NCBI GenBank assembly: GCA_030147305.1
Contig: JASLAE010000007.1
Coordinates: 1 to 64,000, forward strand
Length of the DNA stretch: 64,000 nt
From: Cesiribacter sp.
Lineage (GTDB): Bacteria; Bacteroidota; Bacteroidia; Cytophagales; Cyclobacteriaceae
Reading direction: 5' to 3'
In this document: one piece after another, positions 50,905 through 61,624 of the stretch
How positions within the stretch are numbered: position 1 is the stretch's first letter
Layout of the letters: every line of letters starts with the position of its first letter
Position numbers and translations under genes: made by a program
The notes under the pieces: model-generated
The model's database searches: none
Seen by the model: only the letters and a program-made list of their open reading frames with translations
What the model was told of the DNA's origin: nothing

Positions 50905-51084
50905 ATGGCAAAGCTTACAATAACTCTAGTAAAAAGCTCTATTAAGCGTCCTGCCAGACAAAAAGCTACGCTTCAGGCACTGGGCTTAAGAAAGTTGAAC
51001 CAGACTGTAGAGCACGAAGGTACTCCTCAGATCCTGGGTATGTTAAATAAAGTTGGACACCTTGTTAGCTATAAGGAGGCATAA
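50905..51084 (+). CDS. rpmD: 50S ribosomal protein L30
   Basis: A 59-aa protein starting [20 protein letters not shown], then [20 protein letters not shown], with ending [10 protein letters not shown]. Both segments match L30. It is a real small gene filling the gap between rpsE and rplO, as in other spc operons. Its last codons (AAG GAG GCA) create a strong Shine-Dalgarno-like sequence for rplO. Confidence 0.95.
   Translation: MAKLTITLVKSSIKRPARQKATLQALGLRKLNQTVEHEGTPQILGMLNKVGHLVSYKEA
51073..51079 (+). promoter_or_regulatory. Shine-Dalgarno-like sequence for rplO
   Basis: AAGGAGG lies nine bases before the rplO ATG at 51089 and inside the end of rpmD. Such a match is rare in this window, where genes mostly have no Shine-Dalgarno sequence. 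Confidence 0.4.
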
Positions 51085-51088
51085 TATC

Positions 51089-51535
51089 ATGAAACTTCAT
51101 ACACTTAAGCCTGCAGAAGGTGCTATCAAGTCAGAGAAGCGCATTGGTCGTGGTACTGGCTCTGGCCATGGTGGAACTTCTACCCGTGGTCACAAAGGTG
51201 CACAATCCCGCTCTGGTTACAGCAAAAAAGCTGGTTTTGAAGGTGGTCAGATGCCACTGCAGCGCCGTGTGCCTAAGTTTGGTTTTAAGAATAATAACAA
51301 AATCACTTACAAGCCAATCAACCTGTACACGCTGCAACAGCTTGCCGAAGAGTTTAACCTTGACCAAATCAATGTTACTATTTTGCAGGAGCATGGTCTG
51401 GCCGGTAAAAATGATAAAGTTAAAATCTTAGGCAAAGGTGAGATCACCAAAGCCCTTCAAGTTGAAGCGCATAAAGTTTCTACGAGTGCGCAGGAAGCCA
51501 TTGAGAAAGCAGGGGGCAAGGTGACTAAACTCTAA
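51089..51535 (+). CDS. rplO: 50S ribosomal protein L15
   Basis: Late-assembly protein. ATG 51089 gives MKLHTLKPAEGAIKSEKR (148 aa); upstream in-frame codons lie inside rpmD. IGRGTGSGHGGTSTRGHKGAQSR in segments and GFEGGQMPLQRRVPKFGF are family signatures. Three bases before secY. Confidence 0.97.
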   Translation: MKLHTLKPAEGAIKSEKRIGRGTGSGHGGTSTRGHKGAQSRSGYSKKAGFEGGQMPLQRRVPKFGFKNNNKITYKPINLYTLQQLAEEFNLDQINVTILQEHGLAGKNDKVKILGKGEITKALQVEAHKVSTSAQEAIEKAGGKVTKL

Positions 51536-51538
51536 GAG

Positions 51539-52864
51539 ATGAAAAAATTCTTCACCACCATACGTAATATCTTTTCTATTGAAGATCTGAGAACCAGGAT
51601 ACTGAATACCCTGTTTTTTCTGATCATCTTCCGACTAGGAAGTCATATTGTATTACCAGGTACTGACCCTTCTGTATTGAACCAGGAAGGCGGCATGGGT
51701 GGTATATTTGATCTTCTCAATACATTCCTTGGCGGTGCCTTTAGCAGGGCTTCTGTTTTTGCATTAGGGATTATGCCTTACATTTCTGCATCCATTGTGG
51801 TACAGTTATTAACGGTAGCAGTTCCTTATTTTACAAAATTGCAGAAAGAAGGGGAGTCTGGCCGAAAGAAAATTAACCAGATTACCCGGGTCCTTACTAT
51901 TATCATCACCCTTGCCCAGGGATATGGTTATCTCTCAACAACCATCCCTGCAGAAGCAGTAACCATGGGTTCTACTTTCTGGTGGACCATGACGAATATG
52001 ATTGTACTCACCGCTGGTACTATGTTTGTGATGTGGCTGGGTGAGAAAATTACAGACAGAGGCATTGGTAATGGTATTTCCATGCTCATTATGATTGGTA
52101 TTATTTCGGTACTACCAGGTGCTTTATGGGCAGAAGGCTTAAGCCGTGGTGGTAGTGAATTACTGTTTTTCATTCTGGAACTGATTGCACTGTTCTTTGT
52201 GGTAATGGCTGTTGTGATGCTTACGCAGGCAACGAGAAGAATACCCATACAGTATGCCAAGCAGGTGATCGGTGGTAAGGTATATGGCGGTCAGCGTCAG
52301 TATATCCCTCTAAAGATCAATGCGGCAGGGGTTATGCCAATTATCTTTGCACAATCGCTGATGTTCCTTCCCGGCCTGATTGCAGGTATTTGGGCGGATA
52401 CCAGTGATATTGCACAATCAATCGGCAATACCTTCAACACTTATACCTCTTGGCAGTATAATCTGGTGTTTGGTTTACTGATCCTGATCTTTACGTTCTT
52501 TTATACAGCAATTACAGTTAACCCAACACAAATTGCTGATGATTTGAAGAGAAATGGCGGTTTTGTACCAGGCATCAAACCTGGTAAAGACACCAGTCAC
52601 TTTATAGACAGCGTCCTTACAAGAATTACCTTACCGGGTGCAATTTTTCTGGCACTGGTAGCTATCATGCCGGCATTGGCAGTACAGGCTGGAGTAAGTC
52701 AGCAGTTTGCTCAGTTCTATGGTGGCACCTCTTTGTTGATCATGGTCGGTGTAATTCTTGATACCCTTAACCAAATCAACAGCTATCTGCTAATGCGTCA
52801 CTACGAAGGCATGATGAAATCAGGCAAGATTCGTGGCAAATCTGAAAATGTGGCTGTAGCTTAA
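51539..52864 (+). CDS. secY: Protein translocase subunit SecY
   Basis: Central channel of the Sec translocon in the inner membrane, partner of the SecE at 27444. Ten transmembrane segments; FRLGSHIVLPGTDP in the first, GIMPYISASIVVQLL and the C-terminal loop NPTQIADDLKRNGGFVPGIKPG are diagnostic. 441 aa. Stop and next start overlap by one base (TAATG). Confidence 0.98.
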   Translation: MKKFFTTIRNIFSIEDLRTRILNTLFFLIIFRLGSHIVLPGTDPSVLNQEGGMGGIFDLLNTFLGGAFSRASVFALGIMPYISASIVVQLLTVAVPYFTKLQKEGESGRKKINQITRVLTIIITLAQGYGYLSTTIPAEAVTMGSTFWWTMTNMIVLTAGTMFVMWLGEKITDRGIGNGISMLIMIGIISVLPGALWAEGLSRGGSELLFFILELIALFFVVMAVVMLTQATRRIPIQYAKQVIGGKVYGGQRQYIPLKINAAGVMPIIFAQSLMFLPGLIAGIWADTSDIAQSIGNTFNTYTSWQYNLVFGLLILIFTFFYTAITVNPTQIADDLKRNGGFVPGIKPGKDTSHFIDSVLTRITLPGAIFLALVAIMPALAVQAGVSQQFAQFYGGTSLLIMVGVILDTLNQINSYLLMRHYEGMMKSGKIRGKSENVAVA

Positions 52865-53637
52865 TGGTCTGGTTGAAAGGAGAAGAGGAGCTGGCCCTTA
52901 TAAAAGAGGGAGCTGAGATTTTAGGTAAAGCTCATGCTGAAGTTGCTGCAAAGGTTAAGCCTGGTGTTACCACTGAGGTACTCGACAAAATTGCAGAAAC
53001 ATTTATCAGAGATCATGGAGCTACTCCTTCTTTCAAAGGGTACAACGGATTTAAACATGCCCTGTGTATTTCACCCAACGAACAGGTTGTTCATGGAATT
53101 CCGGGTAAGTATGAACTAAAAGAAGGAGATATTGTTTCCATAGATTGTGGAGTCTTTTATAAGGGATTTCACAGTGACAGTGCTTACACATATGGTGTAG
53201 GTGAAATTGATCAGAAGGTTGCTGAACTACTGCAGGATACAATTACATCCCTGTACCTGGGCATCGAACAAGCCGTTGCCGGGAGAAGGACAGGAGATAT
53301 AGGATTTGCTATTCAGTCATTTGTAGAGGCCAAGGGATATAGTGTAGTGCGAGAGTTGGTAGGGCATGGTGTTGGGAAACATCTGCACGAAGAACCTGAA
53401 GTGCCAAACTATGGCAAGCGCGGCAAAGGCCAGCTCCTCAAAAAAGGGATGGTAATAGCCATTGAGCCGATGATCAATTTAGGCAAGCGCAATGTAGTTC
53501 AGGAAAGCGATGGTTGGACAATACGTACAGCGGACCGTTTACCTTCTGCTCATTTTGAACATACAGTTGTTGTGTTAGAAGGAAAAGCTGAAATATTGAC
53601 AACACATAAATACATAGAAGAAGTACTCGCTAAATAG
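52864..53637 (+). CDS. map: Methionine aminopeptidase, type I
   Basis: Removes N-terminal Met from nascent proteins. Metal-binding ligands fit the type I pattern: [19 protein letters not shown] (two Asp), [12 protein letters not shown] (His), AIEPMI (Glu) and [10 protein letters not shown] (Glu). Its ATG overlaps the secY stop by one base; infA follows after one base. 257 aa. Confidence 0.97.
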   Translation: MVWLKGEEELALIKEGAEILGKAHAEVAAKVKPGVTTEVLDKIAETFIRDHGATPSFKGYNGFKHALCISPNEQVVHGIPGKYELKEGDIVSIDCGVFYKGFHSDSAYTYGVGEIDQKVAELLQDTITSLYLGIEQAVAGRRTGDIGFAIQSFVEAKGYSVVRELVGHGVGKHLHEEPEVPNYGKRGKGQLLKKGMVIAIEPMINLGKRNVVQESDGWTIRTADRLPSAHFEHTVVVLEGKAEILTTHKYIEEVLAK

Positions 53638-53638
53638 T

Positions 53639-53857
53639 ATGGCCAAACAATCCTCAATAACGCAGGATGGTACAATTGTCGAAGCGCTCTCTAATGCGAT
53701 GTTTCGCGTAGAACTAGAAAACGGGCACCAGGTAATTGCACATATTTCCGGGAAGATGCGCATGAATTACATCAAAATCCTTCCAGGAGACCGAATTAAG
53801 TTGGAAATGTCGCCATATGATTTATCGAAAGGAAGAATCGTTTACCGATATAAATAA
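53639..53857 (+). CDS. infA: Translation initiation factor IF-1
   Basis: OB-fold factor blocking the A site during initiation. [25 protein letters not shown], the [28 protein letters not shown] region in segments, ending RIVYRYK. 72 aa, the usual length. Confidence 0.98.
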   Translation: MAKQSSITQDGTIVEALSNAMFRVELENGHQVIAHISGKMRMNYIKILPGDRIKLEMSPYDLSKGRIVYRYK

Positions 53858-53863
53858 GCAGCG

Positions 53864-53980
53864 ATGAAAGTTAAAGCGTCTGTAAAAAAGCGTAGTGCCG
53901 ACTGCAAGATCATACGCAGAAAAGGCAAGATCTACGTGATCAACAAAAAGAACCCTAGGTTTAAACAAAGACAAGGATAA
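53864..53980 (+). CDS. rpmJ: 50S ribosomal protein L36
   Basis: A 38-aa protein: [20 protein letters not shown] then [18 protein letters not shown]. It has only one Cys (Cys14), so it lacks the four-ligand zinc site of the classical L36 form. It fits between infA and rpsM, as in other alpha operons, with 6 and 2 bases of spacing. Confidence 0.95.
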   Translation: MKVKASVKKRSADCKIIRRKGKIYVINKKNPRFKQRQG

Positions 53981-53982
53981 GT

Positions 53983-54360
53983 ATGGCCCGTATTGCAGGA
54001 GTAGACATTCCGGATAATAAGAGAGGCGAGATCAGCCTAACCTACATCTTTGGCATTGGCCGTAGCTCTGCTCGTACAATTCTGGAGCAGGCAAATGTAG
54101 ATCTGAACAAGAAAGTGCGCGACTGGTCGGAAGACGAAGCTGGCGCTGTTCGTGCTGTTATCACCAACGAGTTCAAGACCGAAGGTGTACTGAAATCTGA
54201 AATTCAGCTCAACATCAAGCGTCTGATGGACATCGGTTCCTATCGTGGCCTGCGCCATCGTAAAGGTCTTCCTGTTCGTGGTCAGAAGACCAAGAACAAT
54301 GCTCGTACACGTAAAGGTAAACGTAAGACTGTAGCCAATAAGAAAAAAGCTACTAAATAA
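53983..54360 (+). CDS. rpsM: 30S ribosomal protein S13
   Basis: Contacts the P-site t[28 protein letters not shown] and [35 protein letters not shown] are signatures. 125 aa. Confidence 0.99.
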   Translation: MARIAGVDIPDNKRGEISLTYIFGIGRSSARTILEQANVDLNKKVRDWSEDEAGAVRAVITNEFKTEGVLKSEIQLNIKRLMDIGSYRGLRHRKGLPVRGQKTKNNARTRKGKRKTVANKKKATK

Positions 54361-54370
54361 GGTTTAGGAC

Positions 54371-54763
54371 ATGGCTCAAAAACGTAAAGACAAGGCTAAA
54401 AAACGCGTCGTTGTTGTAGAAGCAATAGGACAGGCGCATATCAAAGCCTCTTTCAATAACATTATCGTTAGCATGACCAACGGTAACGGAGAAGTGATCT
54501 CTTGGGCATCTGCGGGTAAGATGGGCTTTAAAGGCTCTAAGAAAAACACCCCATATGCTGCACAGGTTGCTGCTACCAATGCTGCTCAGGCTGCTTATGA
54601 TCTGGGACTTCGCAAAGTCGAAGTTTATGTAAAAGGACCAGGTGCCGGACGTGAGTCTGCCATCCGTACTATCCAGAATGCTGGCATTGATGTAACGGCT
54701 ATCAGAGACGTTACCCCATTACCACACAATGGATGCCGTCCTCCTAAACGCAGAAGAGTTTAA
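54371..54763 (+). CDS. rpsK: 30S ribosomal protein S11
   Basis: 30S platform protein. [39 protein letters not shown] in segments and the [18 protein letters not shown] ending are diagnostic. 130 aa. Ten bases after rpsM. Confidence 0.99.
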   Translation: MAQKRKDKAKKRVVVVEAIGQAHIKASFNNIIVSMTNGNGEVISWASAGKMGFKGSKKNTPYAAQVAATNAAQAAYDLGLRKVEVYVKGPGAGRESAIRTIQNAGIDVTAIRDVTPLPHNGCRPPKRRRV

Positions 54764-54788
54764 TACCTGAAAGAGAAGTGATCTAATA

Positions 54789-55394
54789 ATGGCTAGATAT
54801 ACAGGACCCACTACTAAAATTGCCCGTAGATTCGGAGAACCTATTTTTGGTGCCGACAAAGCACTACAGAAAAAGAACTATCCTCCGGGCATGCATGGCC
54901 GCGGCCGTCGTAAGAAACAATCTGAGTATGCTGTCCAGCTAATGGAGAAGCAGAAAGCCAAGCATATCTATGGTATCCTTGAGCGTCAGTTTGCAAACAC
55001 TTTCGACAAAGCAAGCCGTCTGCCAGGCATTACGGGTGATAACCTTCTTCGGCTGCTGGAAGCACGTTTAGACAATACTGTGTATCGTCTGGGCATTGCT
55101 CCTACACGTCGTGCTGCACGTCAATTCGTATTGCATAAACACATCCTGGTGAATGGCCAGGTTGTAAATATACCAAGCTACACCCTGCGCCCCGGCGATC
55201 AGATCAGTGTACGTGAAAAATCTAAGTCACTGGAAGCCATCACCAACAGCGTAGCGGCTAGAACTGCTCAGCGTTACAACTGGCTGGAGTGGAATGCTTC
55301 TGACCTGACTGGAAAATTTGTAGCCCTACCGGCTCGTGAAGATGTTCCTGAGAACATTCGTGAGCAATTGATTGTAGAGCTTTATTCTAAGTAA
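54789..55394 (+). CDS. rpsD: 30S ribosomal protein S4 (zinc-free type)
   Basis: Primary 16S rRNA binder. [20 protein letters not shown] and [21 protein letters not shown] lack the N-terminal cysteines of the zinc form. The S4 RNA-binding domain has [31 protein letters not shown] in segments. 201 aa. In E. coli S4 represses the alpha operon; no such site was identified here. Confidence 0.98.
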   Translation: MARYTGPTTKIARRFGEPIFGADKALQKKNYPPGMHGRGRRKKQSEYAVQLMEKQKAKHIYGILERQFANTFDKASRLPGITGDNLLRLLEARLDNTVYRLGIAPTRRAARQFVLHKHILVNGQVVNIPSYTLRPGDQISVREKSKSLEAITNSVAARTAQRYNWLEWNASDLTGKFVALPAREDVPENIREQLIVELYSK

Positions 55395-55419
55395 TTTTAA
55401 ATCTTAATTCCTTTTCTTT

Positions 55420-56409
55420 ATGTCTATACTAGCATTTCAGATGCCCGAAAAGGTTGCCATGGAAAAGGCAGACGACTTTCGTGGTCTGTTTACTTTCAAA
55501 CCTCTGGAACCTGGCTACGGTGTGACAATCGGAAATGCACTGCGCAGAATTCTGCTGTCGTCGCTGGAAGGTTATGCTATTGTTGGTATAAAGATTCCTG
55601 GCGTGCTGCATGAGTTCTCATCGATAGAAGGAGTTGTAGAAGATGTAAGTGACATTATCCTTAACCTGAAGCAGGTGCGTTTTAGAAAAGTAGCGGATGT
55701 GGTAGACAACCAGTTTACCGTTCACGTGAAAAACCAAAAGCAACTCAAAGCAGGTCAGCTGGTAAATGCACAAAAAGGTTATCAGGTATTGAATCCTGAG
55801 CTGGTTATCTTCAACTCCGACGAAGCTGTAGATCTGGAGATAGAGATCTATGTAGAGAAAGGCCGTGGTTATGTTCCTGCAGATGAAAATAAGCCATCTG
55901 ATCAGGCATTCGGCTACATCGCTACTGATGCAATCTTTACTCCAATCAAAAATGTACAGTATCGTATCGAGAATACTCGCGTAGAGCAAAAAACTGACTA
56001 CGAGCAACTGGTACTCGACATCGAGACAGATGGCTCTGTACATCCTGAAAAAGCGCTGCAGGGTGCTGCGAATATTCTTATTCAGCACTTCATGCTCTTC
56101 TCTGATCAGAACATGGTACTTGAGTCTGGTGCTCAGGGCGAACCGGAAGCTGTTGACGAGGAAATGCTGCACATGCGCAAAATGCTCAAGACTGCACTCA
56201 ACGATCTTGACCTATCTGTTCGTGCCTACAATTGTTTAAAAGCAGCTGATGTGCGTACCCTGGGAGATCTTGTAACACTTGAGATTTCTGATATGATGAA
56301 ATTCCGCAACTTCGGTAAGAAGTCGCTGGCCGAACTGGAGCAGCTTGTCGCTGAAAAAGGACTGGTTTTCGGCATGGATATATCCAAGTACAAACTTGAT
56401 GAGGATTAA
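55420..56409 (+). CDS. rpoA: DNA-directed RNA polymerase subunit alpha
   Basis: Assembles RNA polymerase and binds promoters and activators. N-terminal domain: [29 protein letters not shown] in segments. C-terminal domain near 250-320: [39 protein letters not shown]. 329 aa. Twenty-five bases after rpsD and six before rplQ. Confidence 0.98.
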   Translation: MSILAFQMPEKVAMEKADDFRGLFTFKPLEPGYGVTIGNALRRILLSSLEGYAIVGIKIPGVLHEFSSIEGVVEDVSDIILNLKQVRFRKVADVVDNQFTVHVKNQKQLKAGQLVNAQKGYQVLNPELVIFNSDEAVDLEIEIYVEKGRGYVPADENKPSDQAFGYIATDAIFTPIKNVQYRIENTRVEQKTDYEQLVLDIETDGSVHPEKALQGAANILIQHFMLFSDQNMVLESGAQGEPEAVDEEMLHMRKMLKTALNDLDLSVRAYNCLKAADVRTLGDLVTLEISDMMKFRNFGKKSLAELEQLVAEKGLVFGMDISKYKLDED

Positions 56410-56415
56410 GGTACA

Positions 56416-56952
56416 ATGAGACACGGTAAGAAAATAAATCACCTCAGCAGAACTGCTCCGCATCGGAAAGCGATGCTTTCTAACATGGCAGCTTCTCTGA
56501 TCTTACACAAGCGCATTACAACTACTTTGGCGAAAGCTAAAGCGCTGCGTAAGTATGTAGAACCGCTTATAACGAAAGCAAAGGACAATACTACCCATTC
56601 CAGAAGGGTTGCGTTCTCTTATCTGCAAAGCAAAGAAGCTACTTCAGAACTTTTCAGTTCAGTAGCCGATAAAGTTTCAACACGCCCCGGAGGTTATACC
56701 CGCATCATCCGTATCGGGAACCGCCTTGGTGATAATGCTGAAACCTGTATGATGGAGCTTGTAGATTTCAATGAGCTGCTAAAAACAGATACTGCTACAC
56801 CTGCAAAAGGTAAAGCAAAACGCACCCGTCGTGCCGGCCGTGGTAAAGCTGCTGAAGGCACTGCCCCTGAGGCAAAAGCTACAGAAGCAAAAGCCACAGA
56901 AGCAAAGGCTAAACCAGCCAAAGGCGATGAAGATAAAAATGCTGATGCTTGA
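56416..56952 (+). CDS. rplQ: 50S ribosomal protein L17 with Ala/Lys/Glu-rich tail
   Basis: Tunnel-exit region protein. [24 protein letters not shown] and [40 protein letters not shown] are L17 signatures. The common core ends near residue 122; the remaining 55 or so residues are low complexity (KATEA repeats, then acidic GDEDKNADA). Extensions like this occur in Bacteroidota L17. Last gene of the ribosomal cluster. Confidence 0.97.
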   Translation: MRHGKKINHLSRTAPHRKAMLSNMAASLILHKRITTTLAKAKALRKYVEPLITKAKDNTTHSRRVAFSYLQSKEATSELFSSVADKVSTRPGGYTRIIRIGNRLGDNAETCMMELVDFNELLKTDTATPAKGKAKRTRRAGRGKAAEGTAPEAKATEAKATEAKAKPAKGDEDKNADA

Positions 56953-56974
56953 TGCAAAATGCATTGATATATTT

Positions 56975-57009
56975 AAAAAGGGATTAGGCTTTGGCTTAAT
57001 CCCTTTTTT
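56975..57009 (+). terminator. Terminator of the ribosomal cluster
   Basis: A 12-bp stem, AAAAAGGGATTA (56975-56986) with TAATCCCTTTTT (56997-57008), a 10-base loop, and a T-tract within the stem end. Confidence 0.9.
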
Positions 57010-57043
57010 ATTGCCCTAAAAGGCATCATAAACTTATTTGATG

Positions 57044-57051
57044 TAAATTTG
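57044..57051 (+). promoter_or_regulatory. -7 promoter element for carA
   Basis: TAAATTTG matches TAnnTTTG, 18 bases before the carA ATG. No clear -33 TTG at the usual distance. Confidence 0.5.
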
Positions 57052-57069
57052 CGCTGATACTAAGGAAGC

Positions 57070-58170
57070 ATGAAATACTACACGAAAAAGCCCGCGATTC
57101 TTATGTTAAAGGACGGAACTGTTTATTACGGTTCGTCCATTGGAAAAAATGGTACAGGCGGTGGAGAAATCTGCTTTAACACAAGTATGACCGGTTATCA
57201 GGAAGTATATACTGATCCTTCTTACTTCGGTCAGGTTATTGTGAATACAGCAGCACATATTGGTAATTATGGTGTGATGGACCTGGAGCAGGAATCTGCT
57301 AAGCCTACCATCAGTGGTTTGGTTGTAAACAACTTCTCCACCATCAGCAGCCGTAAAACCGCCAGTGACCGGCTGCAGGAGTACCTGGATAAAAATGGTA
57401 TCGTAGGCATTGCCGATGTTGATACGCGGGCCTTGGTACGTCATATTCGCCAAAAGGGCGCCATGAATTGTATTATCTCTTCAGAAATACTGGATCCAGA
57501 GGTGCTGAAAGCCGAGCTGGATAAGGTGCCGGATATGGAGGGTCTTGAACTATCCAGTCAGGTAACGACTAAAGATACCTATGAGCTTGGACCAGAAGCA
57601 GGGGAATATAAGATTGCTGTGCTGGACCTGGGTATCAAGAAAAGCATATTGTCTAATCTTACAGAGCGGGGCTGCAGGCTTAAGGTATTTCCAGCCAGAA
57701 CACCTTATGAAGAGATTGCCAAATGGGAACCTAATGGCTACTTTATCTCTAATGGACCTGGCGATCCGGGTGCCATGCCTTATGCAGTAGATACCGTAAA
57801 AAGTATGCTGCAAAGTGATAAACCTCTTTTTGGTATATGCCTGGGCCATCAGGTGCTGGGACTTGCCATTGGTGCACCCACCTATAAAATGCACCACGGG
57901 CATAGGGGCGCTAACCAACCTGTAAAAAATCTTGTTACAGGCCGTAGTGAAGTTACCTCACAAAATCATGGTTTTGCAGTTGATACAGAAGCAATCAAGG
58001 AGCAGGATCGTGTTACGGTAACACATGTGAACTTAAATGATGGTACGGTAGAAGGTTTTGAAATTAAGGACAAACCAGCTTTTTCGGTTCAATACCACCC
58101 GGAATCTTCACCCGGCCCGCATGATTCGCGGTATCTTTTTGATCATTTCATTGAACTATTAAACGAATAA
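57070..58170 (+). CDS. carA: Carbamoyl-phosphate synthase small (glutaminase) subunit
   Basis: Hydrolyses glutamine to supply ammonia to CarB for arginine and pyrimidine biosynthesis. N-terminal CarA domain: LMLKDGTVYYGSSIG, CFNTSMTGYQEVYTDPSY in segments. C-terminal class I amidotransferase: FGICLGHQ with catalytic Cys257, MHHGHRGANQPVKN and YHPESSPGPHDS with catalytic His/Glu. 366 aa. carB is not adjacent. eno follows after 18 bases. Confidence 0.97.
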   Translation: MKYYTKKPAILMLKDGTVYYGSSIGKNGTGGGEICFNTSMTGYQEVYTDPSYFGQVIVNTAAHIGNYGVMDLEQESAKPTISGLVVNNFSTISSRKTASDRLQEYLDKNGIVGIADVDTRALVRHIRQKGAMNCIISSEILDPEVLKAELDKVPDMEGLELSSQVTTKDTYELGPEAGEYKIAVLDLGIKKSILSNLTERGCRLKVFPARTPYEEIAKWEPNGYFISNGPGDPGAMPYAVDTVKSMLQSDKPLFGICLGHQVLGLAIGAPTYKMHHGHRGANQPVKNLVTGRSEVTSQNHGFAVDTEAIKEQDRVTVTHVNLNDGTVEGFEIKDKPAFSVQYHPESSPGPHDSRYLFDHFIELLNE

Positions 58171-58176
58171 ACCTGA

Positions 58177-59466
<1,290 letters not shown>

Positions 59467-59493
59467 TGATCAACGATCTGTAGAATACTTTAT

Positions 59494-59527
59494 AAAACGG
59501 GCTTACTTAAAGCCCGTTTTTCTTTTT
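59494..59527 (+). terminator. Rho-independent terminator after eno
   Basis: An 11-bp stem, AAAACGGGCTT (59494-59504) with AAGCCCGTTTT (59510-59520), a 5-base loop and a T-rich tract. Confidence 0.92.
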
Positions 59528-59557
59528 TGTGTATATTTATCTTTAGGTTCTTCAGCT

Positions 59558-59863
59558 ATGTCATTACTTAGTAAAACTCCCCGTTTTCTGCGCAACATTT
59601 ATGTGCTCACTTTTATTGGCTATCTTATCTGGATGCTGTTTCTGGATGCCAATAATATTCCTAATCAGCTGCAGACCCGGGTAAAGCTGGCGCGCCTGGT
59701 AGATGAAAAAGAGTACTATCAGGAAAAAATTCTGGAAGTAAACCAGGATCGGGAAGAGCTGTTGAGTGATGAGGCGCTGCTCGAGAAATTTGCCAGGGAA
59801 AAATACCTGATGAGAAAGCCTAAAGAAGATGTTTACGTTATCGTAGAAGAAAATGAAAAATAA
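59558..59863 (+). CDS. Septum-formation initiator family protein (DivIC/FtsB-like)
   Basis: A bitopic divisome protein. From ATG 59558 it has 101 aa: a transmembrane helix (YVLTFIGYLIWMLFLDAN) then a coiled coil (KLARLVDEKEYYQEKILEVNQDREEL) and the family ending FAREKYLMRKPKEDVYVIVE. Its role would be recruiting FtsL/DivIB-type proteins to the septum. Location after eno is common in Bacteroidota. Its end overlaps the next gene by 11 bases. Confidence 0.9.
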   Translation: MSLLSKTPRFLRNIYVLTFIGYLIWMLFLDANNIPNQLQTRVKLARLVDEKEYYQEKILEVNQDREELLSDEALLEKFAREKYLMRKPKEDVYVIVEENEK

Positions 59864-60464
59864 ATCATGCCTTGTCTTGCTCCTTTTTCTTCTGCTGTCC
59901 TTCACTGCCTGGTCGCAGGACGATGACTATTATATAGAAGAGGAGGAAGAAACTGAGGAACAAACAGAAGCGCAGGAAACCAAAGAGGAAGTAGCGCCGC
60001 AGGAAGAAGAAAGCAGCTGGCGGGATAAAGTATTTTTTGGCGGCGGCGGTGGCCTTCAGTTTTCTAATATTGGCACCTATATCACGGTCATGCCCTCGGT
60101 GGGGTATAGGATTACACCCAAACTGCATGCGGGCATTATGGGCACCTACCAGTTTATCCGCTACCGGCAAATAAAGGTATCTGCCAATAACTATGGAGCT
60201 AGCTTATTTGCACGTTATTTTGTGCTGCAACAGGTATATCTGACTACAGAATACGAGCAGATAAATTACCAGTATATTTATGCCGACGGGTCTAAAAGGC
60301 GCCAGTGGGTAGACCGCATGCTGGTAGGTGCCGGTTATTTTCAACCCAATCCCAGGGGAAGAGGCGGTTTTCATATCGGCATACTCTATGATCTCTATTA
60401 TACTTCGCGTGCTGATTATCCATACCAGTCTCCGCTTGTCTATCGGGTAGGTATAATCTTTTAA
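59853..60464 (+). CDS. Outer-membrane beta-barrel-like protein of unknown function, 203 aa
   Basis: A signal peptide (LVLLLFLLLSFTAWSQ) is followed by a very acidic stretch (about residues 22-53, rich in Glu, including EEEEETEE). Amphipathic beta-strand-like segments follow (GGGGGLQFSNIGTYITVMPSVGYRI, HAGIMGTYQFIRYRQIKVSANNYGASLFARYF in pieces), ending YRVGIIF with a terminal Phe, typical of outer-membrane barrels. No named family recognised. It overlaps the DivIC-like gene by 11 bases, so it is probably cotranscribed. Confidence 0.78.
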   Translation: MKNKSCLVLLLFLLLSFTAWSQDDDYYIEEEEETEEQTEAQETKEEVAPQEEESSWRDKVFFGGGGGLQFSNIGTYITVMPSVGYRITPKLHAGIMGTYQFIRYRQIKVSANNYGASLFARYFVLQQVYLTTEYEQINYQYIYADGSKRRQWVDRMLVGAGYFQPNPRGRGGFHIGILYDLYYTSRADYPYQSPLVYRVGIIF

Positions 60465-61555
60465 GCCTGAGGCTCCAGCTGCTGTACAGCTAGTTTTACT
60501 GCTAGTTGCCTTAAGTCCTCGGCCACTGGGGCCAGTAGGGGTATACCTTCTTTCAAGCGGATCTGTTCCATCTCTCTTTCAGGATCGCCGGGAATCAAAA
60601 CCTTTTCATGCCCTGCTATGGTTCTGGCAGAACGAAAACGCCTGATCCAGGTATCCATATTAGCTTTAAATTCCTCTGCCGGGCGGAATGCATCTATGCG
60701 CATGGCACCAAAGAAGTGACCTATACCTTCGCCTACCAGGTTGGGTGCTAGCGGTAAAAAAGCTACAAAAGGAGGAACCCAGGGACCATAATTGGCGCCC
60801 GACAATACGCCACTGAATATGTCCACAATACTTCCCAGGCAATAGCCTTTGTGACTGCCCCTTTCTATATCGCTGCCCAGCGGTAAGAGGGCACCACCCT
60901 CTTTAAGCTCATTTGGATTGATGCTGCTCTCCCCCGCAGCATCCTGAACCCAACCTGTAGGGGTGGGCTGCTGCTTTCGCTGCAGTATCTCCAACTTGCC
61001 ATTAGCAGCTGTGGTGGTTGCAAAATCGGCTACAAAAGGGGGCTCTTCCCCGGCGGGTACGGCTACTGCAATAGGGTTAGTCCCCAGCATGCGTTCTGTG
61101 GCAAAGGTAGGAGCAACCAGCGGGCTGGCATTCGTCATCGCCATGCCAATCATGTTGTGGGGCAGGGCCTGCATGGCATGATAGCCGGCAATACCAAAGT
61201 GGTTGGAATTTCGTACGGCTACCCAGCCGGTGCCACAGGTCTGTGCTTTCTGAATGGCTAGGTCAATGGCTGCAGGACCGCTTACCAGCCCCAGCGACCC
61301 ATCTGCATCCAACACAGCAGTGCTGGGCGTTTCGTGTACAGTTTTAATGTTGGGCCGGGCATTGATTCGTTTGGCCTCCCATAGCCTTACATAGCCAGAC
61401 AAACGGGCTACCCCATGCGAATCTATGCCCCGTAAGTCTGCACTCAGCAGTACTTTTGCCGCCAGCTTTGCTTCCGGGGCCGGGCAGTTCATAGCATGAA
61501 AGATGTTTTCTGTGAACAGGAGCAGGTCCTGGTATGTATAGGTCGTGGTAGCCAT
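60461..61555 (-). CDS. Ldh-family NAD(P)-dependent oxidoreductase (malate/L-lactate/ureidoglycolate type)
   Basis: A 2-hydroxyacid dehydrogenase of the Ldh2/YlbC type, unrelated to classical LDH. Family landmarks: GIDSHGVARLSGYV (with a proposed catalytic His), VAVRNSNHFGIAGYHA, GTNPIAVAVPAG, FVADFATTTAANGK, GSHKGYCLGSIVDIFSGVLSGA in segments, and GDPERE near the C-terminus. 364 aa. The substrate could be malate, lactate, ureidoglycolate or a related acid. Its stop overlaps that of the convergent upstream gene by four bases. Confidence 0.92.
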   Translation of the reverse strand: MATTTYTYQDLLLFTENIFHAMNCPAPEAKLAAKVLLSADLRGIDSHGVARLSGYVRLWEAKRINARPNIKTVHETPSTAVLDADGSLGLVSGPAAIDLAIQKAQTCGTGWVAVRNSNHFGIAGYHAMQALPHNMIGMAMTNASPLVAPTFATERMLGTNPIAVAVPAGEEPPFVADFATTTAANGKLEILQRKQQPTPTGWVQDAAGESSINPNELKEGGALLPLGSDIERGSHKGYCLGSIVDIFSGVLSGANYGPWVPPFVAFLPLAPNLVGEGIGHFFGAMRIDAFRPAEEFKANMDTWIRRFRSARTIAGHEKVLIPGDPEREMEQIRLKEGIPLLAPVAEDLRQLAVKLAVQQLEPQA

Positions 61556-61624
61556 ATGCCTGTATTGTGCTTGCTCTCCCTTGCGGAGGCTTAAAAACGC
61601 GGCAATTTAAGGCTTTTATAAATG

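Noticed and set aside
56694..56964. Antisense frames opposite the rplQ tail
   Set aside because: Low-complexity sequence produces open frames on both strands; the plus-strand L17 core fixes the real frame.
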